Below, piece after piece: positions 37,496 through 51,300 of a stretch of DNA of 64,000 bases. A program made the position numbers and the translations under genes. The notes under the pieces were generated by a model. That model saw only the letters and a program-made list of their open reading frames with translations, did not search any database and was not told where the DNA came from. The first letter of the stretch is position 1; each line of letters opens with the position of its first letter. The DNA is from Tremella fuciformis (Eukaryota > Basidiomycota > Tremellomycetes > Tremellales > Tremellaceae): assembly GCA_032768795.1 (NCBI GenBank), contig CP136490.1:5456001-5520000 (forward strand). Reading direction: 5' to 3'.

Positions 37496-37916
37496 CTGTA
37501 ACAGAGAGGAAAGAATTGCGAGTACGGGGTGAAGAATTCCGAAGATTCGATACCCATCGAGTGAGATCCATCTAGGTGTACTTATACTTCGTATGCGACA
37601 CCGTTGGTCCCTTCATGGCTAGCTATACTTCGGAGCCTAGACGCTCGCCTTCCTCCGCAAAAAGGGTGTCGTACAGAGATCCACCGGCCGCAACGCGCCG
37701 AGTTAGACCTTTGTGCATGTCTCGTCTCTGGCTTCCCTCCGATTCGTATCGACCCTCCCTGGAGCAGGCGTGGGTTGTCCGCTGCTTGCTAGGTTGTCGT
37801 CGAAGAGAAAGCCCGCACCCGCATGGAGACACGGAGCTCGAAAGGCTACTCAAGCCAAAGGAAATCTCGCCTTCCTCCGCCGATGTGGGGCCAGACCGAG
37901 TCCCTCTCGATTCGCC
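37496..37916. other. Intergenic region, no gene seen
   Basis: About 420 bp between two minus-strand genes. It should hold the 3' end of the ligase gene and the promoter of the downstream one. A plus-strand frame (37576-37920) crosses it without splice or family support. Confidence 0.4.
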
Positions 37917-39729
37917 CTAGATATCCCTCACCCCCTCGTCCCACACCTTTTTGATCCGAGGGAATCGTAAACTCTTCATGCCAGGCCGGCCCGCCGCTTC
38001 GCTCTCTGAAAAGTACTCGACCGTGATCTCCTTGCCGATCTATACTCAGCATTGCCCAAAAAAGGCGTCCGATGAACCTACGATCAGAGTCGGGTCCCTG
38101 GCGTACGCGAGCCTCTGCTCCGCCGTGAAGCCACTGCCAACACTGACAGGCGTGCCCCCGTGATCGACCCAGACGTTACTGCATGCTGTATGCTCGCCGA
38201 AGACTCCTTTCACTGCGAGGCGCATGACGGAAGTATCGATTGACTGCACCACGTATTCGGCGTCTTGCCACTGTTTGAATTTTCGGACATCCGAACTATC
38301 GACTCAGATTCGACCTCATACCCGTCTGACCACACTTACGACCGCTTGCCGTTGTACGCTTTGTCTGCACGGAAGATCAAGCCTTCCCAGCCCCGCTCAG
38401 CCGCCTTGCCCACCATACCCTCGACCTGGGCCAGGTCCGTCACTTCCCATTGCTCCAGCGGCCGGATGACCCTGCTGCTGACATCCGATACTTGAGCATT
38501 GAGCCACTTGACCAGAGTTTCAATGTCGGGTATTCGCTGTCCGAACGATCTGCCGAGGGGTGGCGGCAAGCCGGAATGAGCGTCAAACTCGGCAAACGAA
38601 AGAACGTCAAAGATAAAGTAGGCAGGATGGGGAATGGTATGTCCTTGTCGCCTCATTTCGCCCACCACGCCTGAAAAGTCCTCCACAAAGTCTTCTTCGT
38701 TCTCCTCCTTGATGTCTCCCGATTTGGGTAGGAGTACACAGACCTCGCCATCTAGTACGAGACGCTTAACATCGCCAGCGGAGCCGCGGGACTCGACGAT
38801 CAACCGATCGCGGTCTAGCCATTCCCGAAGTTGAGGTAATTGGCCTAATGCAGACAGTTCTTTCCCCAGCTTGGATAACGCGTGGAAATCCCTGCCGTTG
38901 CGAGATAGAAAGCGAGTGCTGACGACTTCTGGCGTCCCTGAAGGCGGCAACAGCACATCGACGTAAGAGACGACTCGCACGCCATCAAGCTTGCGGCTGG
39001 CATACCATTTCGAGGCCTTTCGCAAGTCGGTGAAAGGCGCCTTGATGGTCTTTCCCAAAGCGACGGAGAACTCTTGCGACAGTCCTGTAGTCTTGCTTTC
39101 TGGAGCCGCCACAGTGTTCGCAGTGCTGGATGGGGTAGCAGCAACATGATGCCCCTCGGTCGCATCGTCAGCCCAGTTGACGGCGCGAAGCGTTCTTGCG
39201 CCAAATCCAGCCACCAAATTACGATCGAGCAGACGCGCAAAAGTGATGCCGAGCTCGCTGTCGAGATCCGTGATTCCGGCGTGACTGAGAAAGGCGAGAG
39301 TCATGTCTTTTGCGGCATTGCCCGAGACCTCTCTGGAAGCCAACAGCTCAAAGAGCTCATTGATGCTGCCAGGAACTGAGCCCTTGTACTCGTCTGAAGC
39401 TCTTCGAGTGGCAGCATACTTTCTGAGAGAGGCAGAGGTGAGATTTGCGCGATGGTGTGGGTCATACACGCTGCAGTTTAGCGAGCTCGTCAGTAACACA
39501 GGGGCGAGACGTACTGATCCAAGAGCGCTCGCAGATCAGGATAGGAGGCTATGAGGGCTTCTTTGCCGTGTTTAGAGTTGGTAGCGCTCGCCTCTCGCTG
39601 TAGCTGCGCGACACGCTCCAGCTGTTGCTTGACGGCTTGTCCCGAGGCATAGGAGCGGGTGAGCGGTGTCGAGGTGACTCTCGAGATGCCGCGGGAGGTC
39701 GCTGTGTCAGCCAGGAGAGATTTGAGCAT
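37917..39729 (-). CDS. Small ATP-dependent DNA ligase, presequence-like N-terminus
   Basis: The protein (about 560 residues) opens MLKSLLADTATSRGISR, then a PLTRSYASG stretch. It is basic, hydroxylated and free of acid after the Asp at 8, which suggests mitochondrial import. An N-terminal helical part (LFELLASREVSGNAAKD) precedes the nucleotidyltransferase core: ASRKLDGVRVVSY (motif I, the KxDG lysine that takes AMP), STRFLSRNGRDF, LVLDGEVCVL (motif III), YFIFDVLSF, WEGLIFRADKAYNGKRS (motif IV) and KFKQWQDAEYVV (motif V). The C-terminus, EITVEYFSE...LRFPRIKKVWDEGVRD, fits the OB-fold found in small viral and bacterial-type ligases. No BRCT domain or large LIG1/LIG4 N-terminal domain is seen. 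Four exons; the two C-terminal introns are fixed by motif V and the OB domain. Confidence 0.8.
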
Positions 39730-40364
39730 GTCGAATGTGATGATGATGATGAAAGATGGAGACGAGGCCAGGTGTCATGGTGGTACAAAGGTTGGTAGGA
39801 GGAGAGAGTGATGCGACTGGCCTTCGAGAGGTCATAGCGCATCATGGACTGCTAAAATGGGGGGCGTGGATTGAGGTGGGGGTGGGCTGAGGTTGGATTA
39901 GGAATTCAGGGAAATGAACGGCTTAGATTAGCTCTTGGCTGAAAGCGGCGAGTGGCGAGAGTGGGGGGGAAGAGGCGGGGGATTCAGGGTCCACTGACGC
40001 TATCTCTGAGCTCGGCCGCATGTCTCTCTCTCTCTGGCAGTCAGTGTGACCTTTTTGCCTTTCCGCACAGCATCGCATAGCCCCTCATCACTCTCATCTC
40101 TCTCTCTCACTCACTTCTCTACACCTCTACACCTGCTCGCACCACCACTCGCATCTCCAAAAGGGAGCCATCACGGCCCAGGGGGTCCCCGCAGCTCGCC
40201 CCACTAGCGTGTCGCATCTCTCACAAGCCATCACAAAAGACCGCGTAGACCGAATTTCACACTCCGCTCGTCTCATCATTCATTCTCCCATCATCACTCG
40301 CTCGACCCCACCTCTCTCGTCTTCACCTCTTGTCCCGTCCTCAGCAGCGCCGCCCGCCGACAAC
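39730..40364. other. Divergent promoter region with CT-rich tract
   Basis: About 635 bp between divergent genes. At 40020-40130 it has long C/T runs (repeated CT and CTC units), common in basidiomycete promoters. No coding signal seen. Confidence 0.45.
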
Positions 40365-41955
40365 ATGGCCGTCGGACGCATTCCACCACCCGCACATCCC
40401 AACCTGCGGAGAAGGACAGCAGGGAGATTGCAGCCGAGGCAGTCGGTCTCGACGGATCCTGCAGCTGGAGCTTCTTCTGCAGCACCAAGCACTGCACCTT
40501 CGTCCGGTGTGTCTATTGTCATCCTCTCGTCACCCATACATCCATCACTGTTGCCTCGATACCCTCTCTCCCATCGGCAGATATGCTGAGAATTCACACT
40601 AACGCATAGCGCCCGCCTCGTCCGACCCCGCTTCTTCCGCTCCTGCCCCTACCACGTCTAACACACCTGCACCGACGACGAGCACTGCGCCATCGTCTAC
40701 AGATGCCGCTTCTTCCGCTTCCCCCTCTTCGTCGACGACTACTGCGGCACCCTCGTCGCGAGCACCCCCATCCTCCAGCAGCACGGCACCGCCGTCCAGC
40801 TCGGCCACCACCACCCAGCAGAGTTCGGCACCTCCCAGCAGCCAAGTCTCGTCAGTCTGCCTCTCACATCATCGGCTTTTGCTCATCTTCAGATCTACAA
40901 CTTCCAGCACTGCTCAGCAGAGCACGACAACTACCATCATCACCGTCTCCGCTTCTTCCACTACCGGTTCCTCCACTTCGTCCACGACGTCGAGCGAGCA
41001 GCAATCGTCCACTTCGGAACCTGGAACAACGTCCGTTCAGCTAACCGTTGTCTGATTGTAGCTGATCAGTAGAACATCGACTACTGTCGTTACTGCTAGT
41101 CAGACAAGTGCGCAGCAGACCACTTTGACCTCTGCAAGCGGCATTGTCACCACAAACTCGGTCGGCTCGACCGTCACCACCACTCCAGCAGAGATCACCT
41201 CGTCATACGTGACAACATCAAACGGTCAAGCCATCACCGTTACCCAAATCATCCACAACCCATCAGGATCACTGGACCAAGGCTCGTCCGGCTCGTCGAC
41301 CAACGGATTCTTCTCCAACACCGGCGCTGTGGCTGGTGTCTTCGTGGTCGTTGGTCTCGTAGTCGTTGGAATTATCATCGCCCTCGGCTTCCTATGTTTC
41401 CGCCGGAGACGCCGTCAGCGCTTGGATCGCGAGGTCACAGCAGCAGCAGTGGCCGCATCGAACCAACACTCCCAGCGATCACCATTGGACGAGGACGTCG
41501 GCTACGCCCGAACACCGTCAGGCGCAGGAGCCGAGACATCCGAATCGTACCCGTCGACCGTGAACCAACCGATGACGCAATACAACAACTATGGCGCCTC
41601 ATACGGCCAGGCCGGCGGCTACGACCCTTACGTGCACGACGCCGGTCACACCTATGCCGCTGCAGGATACGGAACCGGTGCGGCAGCAGGATACCATGGT
41701 CTGCAGCCAGAAGGCCAAGGATCAGGATATTACTTTGACCCCGCTCAGGCGCACGAATATCAGCACCCCCAAGGTCCGTATGACGATGCGTACGGCGGGT
41801 ACTCTGGCGGGGAAGGGAGCGTAGACACGCCCATGGAGAGGGAAAACCCACTACACGCAAGTCCAAATCCAAATTCAAATGTCGGATTTGGTGAACTGAC
41901 CTGGCCGCAGGTAGCCAACCCTTCTGGAGCTGGATATCACCCGACAGGCCGTTGA
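40365..41955 (+). CDS. Ser/Thr-rich single-pass membrane protein
   Basis: Four exons give about 470 residues. After a short Arg-containing N-terminus (MAVGRIPPPAHPNLRRR) comes a stretch of about 200 residues made almost only of Ser, Thr, Ala and Pro, as in heavily O-glycosylated wall proteins. One transmembrane helix follows (AVAGVFVVVGLVVVGIIIAL) with a basic stop (CFRRRRRQR), then a Tyr/Gly-rich cytosolic tail (YGQAGGYDPY, YGGYSGG). This plan resembles fungal wall-stress sensors, but no WSC or Mid2 signature is visible and no classical signal peptide. The helix may serve as signal anchor. Introns restore the low-complexity frame at about 40507-40609, 40848-40891 and 41030-41072. Confidence 0.7.
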
Positions 41956-42171
41956 GCCCTCAACAAATTGCTAGGCTCATGTTTGCTGGTTCACCGGGGA
42001 ATCGTCCAGGACGAACACTGTGTATAGTTTCTTATCGACGGCCGTATCCTGCCAGACGGCGATCGTTTATTGTAGCAGTACCATCTTACACACACTCTTT
42101 CATAATCGGCCAGTTGCCTGAATGGTGTCATGCATCTTATCTGCCGACTGACACTACTCGGCTCGGGTTAT

Positions 42172-45016
42172 CTATCGCCCGGAGAACCAGTCGTCCGGGT
42201 TGAGCGTCCCCAGCCAGTCGTTCGCGCCGAGGAACGATTGGCCCAGGTTGCCGGTGGCAGCGAGGGACATGCTCATTCCTGACAAGATGGCATCGGCGTC
42301 GATCTCCCACAAGGGCACGCCGTCGGTCGGCTGGACCGGCTGGACGGGAGGCAAGAGCGTGTCGGCGGGCCGGAACGCCAACGAGTCGACAGGTGTCGTG
42401 AAAGCCTGATGCATGTGTGCTGGTGGGTGCGGGTGTGACTGAAGATGGGCTTGGGGCTGCGGGTGTGGGTAGGTGTAGGGCTGAGGCTGGGTGTACGCCG
42501 GTGCCGCGGTGTGGGGGACGGCGCTGGGCGGCGCGGGGGGCTGAGGGGGCGGCTGCCACCCTATGCTGGTGAGCAGTCTCGCCAGATCCGAATTGACGTC
42601 TTTCAGATCGCTCAGCTTGCCGAGCCCGCCAAACGAGTCGGCACCAGGCGGTTCAGCGGCGCGCAGGACGGGTGCACGCCCGTTGGTATTGCTGCTTGTA
42701 GTCGTGATTACGGTTGTCGAAATTGAGGCAGGCGGTGGCGTCGGAGCTGGAGGGAACCACTCCTCTTGCATGTTCTCCAGGATGTCCGCGGCGAATTTGG
42801 ACGCTGTCCAGCACATGGCGCGTAGGCTCGCTATGCACTCTTGGCTGTTCGCCAGTGCGGCCGCGTGGGCTTTGGACGCCTCGGACGACTGGACGGCAGC
42901 GAGGAGGAAGATGGTGGCTGCGGTGAAGGTGACGTTGGAGAGGGATGTGCTGACGTATTGCAGTCCCGGGGACTGGCGATACAGTCGTAAGCAGCGCAGT
43001 ATCTCGGCCCTGCAGCTCAGCTCGGCGCCCGTTGACCAGTTACGACTCGGACGCACGCGGCCACGTTGCACGTCTTGACTGCCAACTCGCGGTCCGGGTC
43101 ATCCGATCCCCCTGGCTGGGTATACGTCGGGCGGTGAAGCAGGATCTGAAGGTATCGCGCCATAGCATGGCAAATGAGGACGTGTGGACCTGGATGGGCG
43201 GCGGACTCGAGCCGCAAGGGCGAAGGCAGCTCCATAAACCAAGTATGAAGGTCGAGGCTGTCCCGTCAGCCCAGGATGGTGCGTGCGCGCGGGTCGGTGG
43301 ATTAGGACTCCTATACTGACTGGAGTTCAGAAATGATATGGTTCCGAGCCTGATCTTCCATATGCGACCGTATGCGATAGATGGCAGAATGGATCCTGTC
43401 CGCGATCAGAGCAAGGCGGCACGAATATGTGAAGACGGTGCTTGTCCAGCTTGGCGGCCCGCGAATGTCCATCCCTCTGCGGCGCTGCAATCGCCGGGTA
43501 TGGTCAAGCCACGGGGCGGCGTCGATCTCGGGGTCTATCTCCGGTAGAGGCGTTTCAAAGTCTTCGGTCGACAGGGCAGCAGTACGCCCCACGGTCAGCG
43601 CCCAAAGCCTTCGGTCAGTCAGGTACTACATCTCCATGCCTGAGGGAGACATACTGGTCTTGAAGGTAGATGGTCCAGAAGCACCTGTCCCTTGCCACCT
43701 TTGTCGCAGGTGAGATCGCGCCCCGTGCGACCAAGCTCGTGCTATCAGCATTCAACCCGACTATGGTCAGCACAGCGAGCGCATAGCGGACTGAGCGGAC
43801 GCACGGGCCTGCGCCATCCTGGCGCCGATCCCCTCGTAGAACCACCCTAAGCTGTGAGACCCAATGGACCAGCTATACGCCCCGAGGAGCATCATGCCCT
43901 TTGCGGTGGAGAGCTGTGGCCTGCCAGCCTCTTCGTCGATCATGCCCCTCGCGTGCGCAGCAAGGACTGCGGCAAGTCCTCCCGACTGGCGCGTGTCCGC
44001 CGTGGGCGAGACGGTCTCGGGCGAGATCTGGCATGCAAGCGAGAGGATGGTGTTGTGCAGCAAGGGCGAGTAGTGCGCGTCGCGCGGGCGGACGGTCGTG
44101 ATGCCTCGGTACATCCCCTCGTAGAAAGCGTCTTCGTCGATCCACCAGGACCAGTCGTTCATGTAGCTAGCCGTCAGCGCCTCCCCCGAAGCCAGAGCCA
44201 TAAGCGCAAGAAGGCGTCCAGGGGACATACCTGAAGAAGACCGAGAGCAGCTCGTCGTGCACCGTCACATTGGGTATGGCGCCAGGGGGCAGATGCATAT
44301 CCCACGGCAGGATGGACCAGTCGACAGGTTCTCCTGCGGTCCGCGCCATCTCATCTGGCGGGCAGATTGTCGCAGAAGACGACTCGGCCTCTCTTTCCCG
44401 TTCACGGTCGGGGATGTGCATATACGCACTGGTCGGCCCGTGATGCGTCAACACATCCTCTTCGATCTGCTCTCAGTCCTGCATCGACTCTGAGACCATA
44501 TCAACCCACCCTTAGCGCCCCAGTCGTGCCCACCACCGTGCTCGCCTGGGCAGACCGTGCCGAGCGGCCCGACAGCACCGATAGCGGCGACGTCTCCTCG
44601 GCGGGACTATCACTGGCCGCCTCCCGCCGCGCATGGCCCTGCGCATGCGCATGACCTGCAGGAGGATCCAGGCCAAGGTTCGCCCTCGTCTCCTCGAGCT
44701 CCTGCTCGAGCGCCCGAACGCGGTTGACCAAAGCCTCGACGTACAACTTGGTCGCCGGTTTCCGGCCGTCCTGGTCGGGATCGTAGATGCACTGCTCGTC
44801 GTGCGCAACGCACGTCGCGCACCGCGGCTGGCCATCGCACTTGGTCCTCCTTCTCGTTAGCCAAGCTCACACAGCAGCAAAGGGCAGAGGGACGCACCGC
44901 CTTCGACAGACGGTACATGCCCGCGAGATGTTCTTCTTTCGTTTCTTCACCACTGGCTCGGGCGATGGGTCGCTCTTCTCCTCTTGTGCTTGAGCAAGCA
45001 ATGCGCTGAAGTCCAT
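42172..45016 (-). CDS. Zn2Cys6 transcription factor with fungal-specific regulatory domain
   Basis: The start MDFSALLAQAQEEK is followed by a basic KKRKKN and a complete zinc cluster, RACTVCRRR then RTKCDGQPRCATCVAHDEQC, with spacing C-x2-C-x6-C-x5-C-x2-C-x6-C. An intron interrupts the cluster after the second Cys. A coiled-coil-like linker (LVNRVRALEQELEETRANL) comes next. The middle region (LLSVFFRY, SYMNDWSWWIDEDAFY, YSPLLHNTILSLACQ, ALMALASG-type helices, DRCFWTIYLQDQYVSL) matches the fungal-specific TF domain that senses ligands. The C-terminal 250 residues are Pro/Gln/His-rich and end with DWLGTLNPDDWFSG, an acidic-aromatic motif of activation-domain type. About seven introns. The regulated pathway cannot be told from the sequence. 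Confidence 0.88.
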
Positions 45017-45346
45017 CTCCCCGCGTGCCCGCGTGAGACAGATGCTGCTCGGATCAGAGCTCCTGGGTCAGACTGATTGCAAGCTAAAAGCTGGGGAATG
45101 CTGTCAGTTTCAGTTGGACAGATGCTTATCAAATGATATGCTTATTCTTATCCGGGAGTCACTCAGGGCGAGGAATTGTGTTCCGGACCACACAACAAGA
45201 TGCTTCTCAGCCTACAACTGTCTGTGTGGGCCCCTGGAAGACCTCGCTGCTCAGCAGATGCATCAACTCGACTGCAAGCGGCCTAGAAAGAGTGTGAATG
45301 CTAGAATGCAATGTACAAATGCGAGTAGAGGCGATGCAGAAACTGT
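45017..45346. other. Intergenic region between tandem minus-strand genes
   Basis: About 330 bp between the end of SUI3 and the start of the transcription factor gene. No coding signal seen. Confidence 0.4.
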
Positions 45347-46578
45347 CTAGGCAGCCTTGATACGCTTGCCGACCTGGGCTTGGAATCCAGCCTTGATGGC
45401 AGACACCGACAGACCTGTATCTTTAGCTGACAAAGTGCACGATCATGAGCCGGCTCACGAGATCCACACGCCTCGCACAGCATAAAGTTGAGACGGGCTT
45501 CTTTTTGTAGAAGTGTATCGGGCGATTTGCAAATCTTGCACGTCACATACTCCACTGAGACCGTCAGCACGCCGCACACAGACCTGGAATAGCAGGACTA
45601 ACTGATATACTTCCTCAACACATTCTCGATCTGCTTCTGGGTATACCGGCCCTTCATGATGAGACGCTGAGCTCCGTCGATGGATCCCTGAGTACCCAAT
45701 TCAGCGTACAAGAACTGAATAACGTGCTCGGGTTGTCGGTGCATTCTTCGGCAAATGTCGATGATGTTCGCGAACACAGTCTTTTTCGTCCCTTCCCTTG
45801 CCACTTGTGGGGGAACAATCGTATACCGCTTCTTGTCGCCGGCGAGCTCGGGGTTGTGCTGATGCAAAAGGTGGAAGAAGCGAGATAGCAGTTCCTCGTA
45901 TGTCGGATCACGTCCTTCCAGGACCCATGCTTCCTGCCCAGCCCCAACTTCGCCAGCACCGGTTCCCCGCTCGAAAGGATCGTCACCGTCCAAGCCGTCG
46001 ACATCACCGGCTGCAGCTCCGTCGTCCGCCTCGGCCTCCAAGTCGTCCAGCTCTTTCGCAAAGTCTGATGCAGGTTTTCTGCTCTTCTTCTTCTTGATCG
46101 GTACGTCGATGCCATCGAGCGTAGGCGCAGGGGCTGCTTCGCCACCGGCTTCCTGACTAATCAGCACGATCGCCCAGACAGTCCGGGTCGACATACCAAG
46201 TCGAGAGGAATCTCCTTCTTCTTCTTTTTCTTCTTCTTCATGTCTGCAAACAGGTCTGCGTCCGCGGCATCTGCAGCCTTGTCGCCATCCACCGGTGTAG
46301 CTGCCCCCGAACCAGCAGCCTCATCCACGACAGGTGCAGAAGCGGGCGCTGCTGTTGGTGCCGAGTATTCCTCGCTTGGTTCCGGCTTGGCCAGCGCCTC
46401 CACAGCTGCCGGCGCTTCTACAGGTGCAGGTGTCGCGTCCTCAACATCAAGCACGACCTGCTTCTTCTTCTTCTTTTTCATTCCCGCGAACAAATCGACC
46501 TCGGGGTCCGCCACTGCATGCGTCAGCTTCCAAGCTCGGATCTCGGCCAGCGAACACACTCTTCGCTTGTTCGTTACT
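45347..46578 (-). CDS. SUI3: Translation initiation factor eIF2 beta subunit
   Basis: eIF2 beta binds eIF5 and eIF2B through N-terminal lysine blocks and belongs to the Met-tRNAi ternary complex. Three such blocks are present (six Lys after FAGM, eight Lys after FADM, and IKKKKSRK). The conserved core reads [58 protein letters not shown] and [23 protein letters not shown]-x2-C...C-x2-C zinc finger (CKIC, CEAC) follows, and the end is [17 protein letters not shown]. The only good initiator is built by splicing: A at 46578, then a 64-nt intron (46514-46577, GTAACG donor, GCTGAC branch), then TG. The result is [12 protein letters not shown] in the context CCAATGG. It is divergent from ATP3. Confidence 0.93.
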
Positions 46579-46893
46579 TGGTCCGCGGCGAGCTTATGTG
46601 TTCGAGCCTGACAGTGTTTTGTATCGATCGTGGGAGGTCGTAGCTGTCGAGTCGAGTGGTACAAAGAGAACTGTGAAACCGTCACCACATGCTCGGCAGA
46701 CACGCTTCCATGCTCATCGAGTGGAGGTGTCTCGGCGTTTTTCGGTATTTCGCTGCGTGGCTCTAATCCCTCTGGCACCCTTTTGCCCTTGCTCCTCCGC
46801 CCGTTCCCGAAGCTCCCCTCCTTCTCAAGCCCTCCCATCTCCATTCCTCTCTACCCTCCTGGTCATCTCCCCCTCCCGACCGCCTCGCCCACC
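46579..46893. other. Divergent promoter region, SUI3/ATP3
   Basis: About 315 bp shared by two highly expressed housekeeping genes. The side next to ATP3 is C/T-rich. No other gene is supported. Confidence 0.4.
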
Positions 46894-48091
<1,198 letters not shown>

Positions 48092-48311
48092 AGCGCTGAC
48101 GGAGTGGCGGAGGGAAAGTAGATAAAAAGCATACCTCGCATGCAGGACATCAAAGCTGCTCAAAGACACTGATAGCGAGGATGCGTCAAGCAAGACAAGG
48201 CGCAATGCATAACCTTCACAGTAATTCGGCACTACCCATCACATCACCTTAAGCACGATCAACAAGCGAACACCTGACACACTAGTCAAACACTGCGCTT
48301 CTACAAACTGC

Positions 48312-51300
48312 TCAATGCACCCTGCTGACCCTCGTGCCAGTCGAGGCATCGGCAGGCTCGTATAAACAAGGGAAGTCAATCTCTGCTGCGCCCGGAACCT
48401 GGGGCAACTCGTACACTGTCGACTTGCGTCTCCCACCCAACTTGCCGCCGCTTGCACCTGCAGCAGCGTCGACAGCTGCCGTCGTGGGGCGGAGTCTGCC
48501 GCCGCGCTTCTTGGCCTCGTCACTCATGAGGTCCACAGCGGCCGTGCCAGGCCGTGTGCTCCTGCGAGGCTGCTGCACCTCGAGCTCGGAGGTCGCTCGA
48601 GTGGTCTGCGGGGCGACAGCCGAGGTCGTTTGCACCCAAGGCGCGCCCAGCTGGTCTGGAGCAGGCAGGTTGCCGTGCTCGTCGCGAGGCGGCGAGACGC
48701 GCGGGATCTCGCGAGCCGAGCGACGCGTGGTCGAGCCGAACATTCGCTGCTTGACCGCCGGCTCAACTTTTGCCGGCTGCGCAGATACAGCAGCCGCCAT
48801 GCCCGCGCTGGTGGCGGGCCGACTGGTCCCACGGACCGAGTCCGCCCCAGCGGGGAAGGTGGCGCTCACGGGCGACTTGTCCACTTTGAGAAAGCTGAAG
48901 AGCTTGGTCATGCGTTTCGCAGTTCCCTTGGAGCGCGAGCCCTGGTCTCTGGTCGCAAGGAGCGCCTGGCGGTGCGTGAGGGCAGCGATGACCGCTTCGG
49001 CGGGGATATCGTCTTTGCCCTCGTAGCCGCCATCGACCTCTTCAACCTGCGGCTCGGGGTCCGGCTCCTGGATGGCCAGCTCTGGGATGTGGATGCCGTG
49101 CACGGAGGATGTGCGTTGAGGGACCTTGGGGAATTTGTCCAGATCGGCAAGGTCCGCCTCGATCGTCGTGGCGGTGGTGTCTGCCGATGTGGAGTGGCCC
49201 ATTCCGAGGCTGGAAGCAGGTTCGGAGACACTGCTCGTGGTTGTCGCTTCGCTTTCACGCCTCTCCATGCCCAACGCGAGGCGGCGCTCAGGCGGCAGAA
49301 GGTGTACGGGCGTCTCGAGACCCGCTTCAGACCAGTACATGCCGACTTGGTAGTCTGGGTGGGTACGATCGAAAGCATCGGTCGTCTCCTCATCGACGCC
49401 TTGGGCATGGCGTGCGTAGCGGAGGGGCGTGGACTTGGCTTTGACTTTCCGCACGAAAGCGTAGCGCCGAGTGTGGTACCGCTTGGACCGGACGGGGTCG
49501 AAGCCGTCGATTGTCATTTCTTCCTCTTCGACCTGGCGCATCTGCGCGACGGGCATGGGCAAGTGCGACATGTAGCAAACTTGGTTGCGCGTCCATACCT
49601 CGGTCAGGGGTAGGCTCGCTCCATCGACATGAGGCGCGTGGTCGTGCGAGCAACGAGCCCATGGTGCGGGCTTGAGACTTTGCGCTAGCGGCGAGGAGGA
49701 TGGGGCGTTGGCGATGGCAATCACGAGAGAGCGCATCTGCGCGTTGATCTCTTGGGGAGTCATGGAGAAAGTGCCGGTGGTATGGTCGATCAGGCCGATT
49801 GCCTGTGCCTGCGCGGCGCTGATGGGATACAAATCCGTGAGCATTTTGTGAGCCATGGCGTCACCAACGCGATGGTTGTAAGTGAACCTATACGTAAGCT
49901 AAGTGCACTGCAGCTTCCGCAGCAGGCTCACGTGTGGTTCTCAGCCCCGGTCAAGCCGATAGCCTTGTAGCCAGGGTTGTAGACAGCCGTGCGGGAGCCT
50001 ATGACGAAAGAGCAGTTGGTAGCGAGGGCAACACCACCAGCACCGGCATTGCCTTTCAAACAAGCCATCGTCAGGATGCCCCGTTCTGCTAGCGAAGGGC
50101 CAGGGCCGATGATTGCAGACTTGTGCGGCGAGACATCGGACAGGAGGAATTCGCACACGTCGTCCATGGCGATGATGTTGTGCATTGTCTCGGCGCCCGG
50201 ATCTGCCGCAGCCTCGATCGTGCACAAATCAATACCATTTGAGAATGTTGTGACACCGCCCTGCTTGTCAGTGCCGTTAATACCATTTGTAGCTGACTCA
50301 CCATGAGTGCCACAGCTCGCACGTTACCGCGTCTTGGGTCGGTACACCATTGCAGTGCTCGCAAAAGGTTGTGGCACTTGGTCGTGGACATGGCGCCGTT
50401 GCTGCTCATCAGCTTTGGGTTTGACGTAGATCGGCGGTAACCCACTAGAAGCTAAAGTACATCATCTGGAGCAGAGCCCCATCGTCAAGCCTGTGCGAAT
50501 CGACGTAGATCTCTTGGAAAGTACCCGGCTGCTTGTACATGACCCACTGCTTCCACTCGGTCACCCCTTCGAGGGCTCGACCGTGACCAGCACGCTCGAC
50601 AGCGGTCTTGAGGGGAAGTTTCGGCTCAAGCGGCTCGCCGAGCTTCTTCGGTACGCGACCCATTTCTACCCAAACAGCCGCCCCGCACGATTTGCAAGAT
50701 CCAGATTCTTCGCAAGGCTTGGTCTTGAAGCACAGGGCCCCATCGCGCCAAGCGAGCAAAGCACCAGCCGGCACATCTTCCCAGTACTGATAGCCCTGCG
50801 CAGCCCAGACGGATGCCGGAGGCGGGTTGAGCTCGATGTGTGCACCGTAGATGAGGATTGATGCCTTTGAGTCCGTCGACAGCGCACCAATCTGCGCTCC
50901 AGGCTGCGAGTCGGCAGACTGGATGATTCGGTGGGCGTCAGCTGCCGTGACGAGGGCAAAGTCCATCTTGCGGTCTTTTGGCCGGAGGATCGGACGGTCA
51001 CACAGTGCCGGAGGCAGCGGGGAGCCGCTGACGGAGACCTCGCGCCATTTGGGCTTGGCCGCGGGGAAGACTCCAGGAGCTACCACAAGATCCTTCGACT
51101 GGCGGTAGATTCGGCACAAGGCCTTCATGACGGCTCTAATGGCCGCTGGACGGTGGAAGGCCTGGTAGAGTTGGGACTTGGTGACAGTTCCGAGGGGAGG
51201 AAGGTCGTAGTGCTCCCACGCCCATACGGCACCGGCGTCCAGGTCTTCATTGGCCTGGAAGACTACGCAACCCCAAGTGGCACGCTTTTTGATGGCGCCA

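Noticed and set aside
48630..49613. 327-residue plus-strand frame opposite the HypX-like tail
   Set aside because: It mirrors the GC-rich low-complexity tail of the minus-strand gene and lacks a promoter or motifs of its own.
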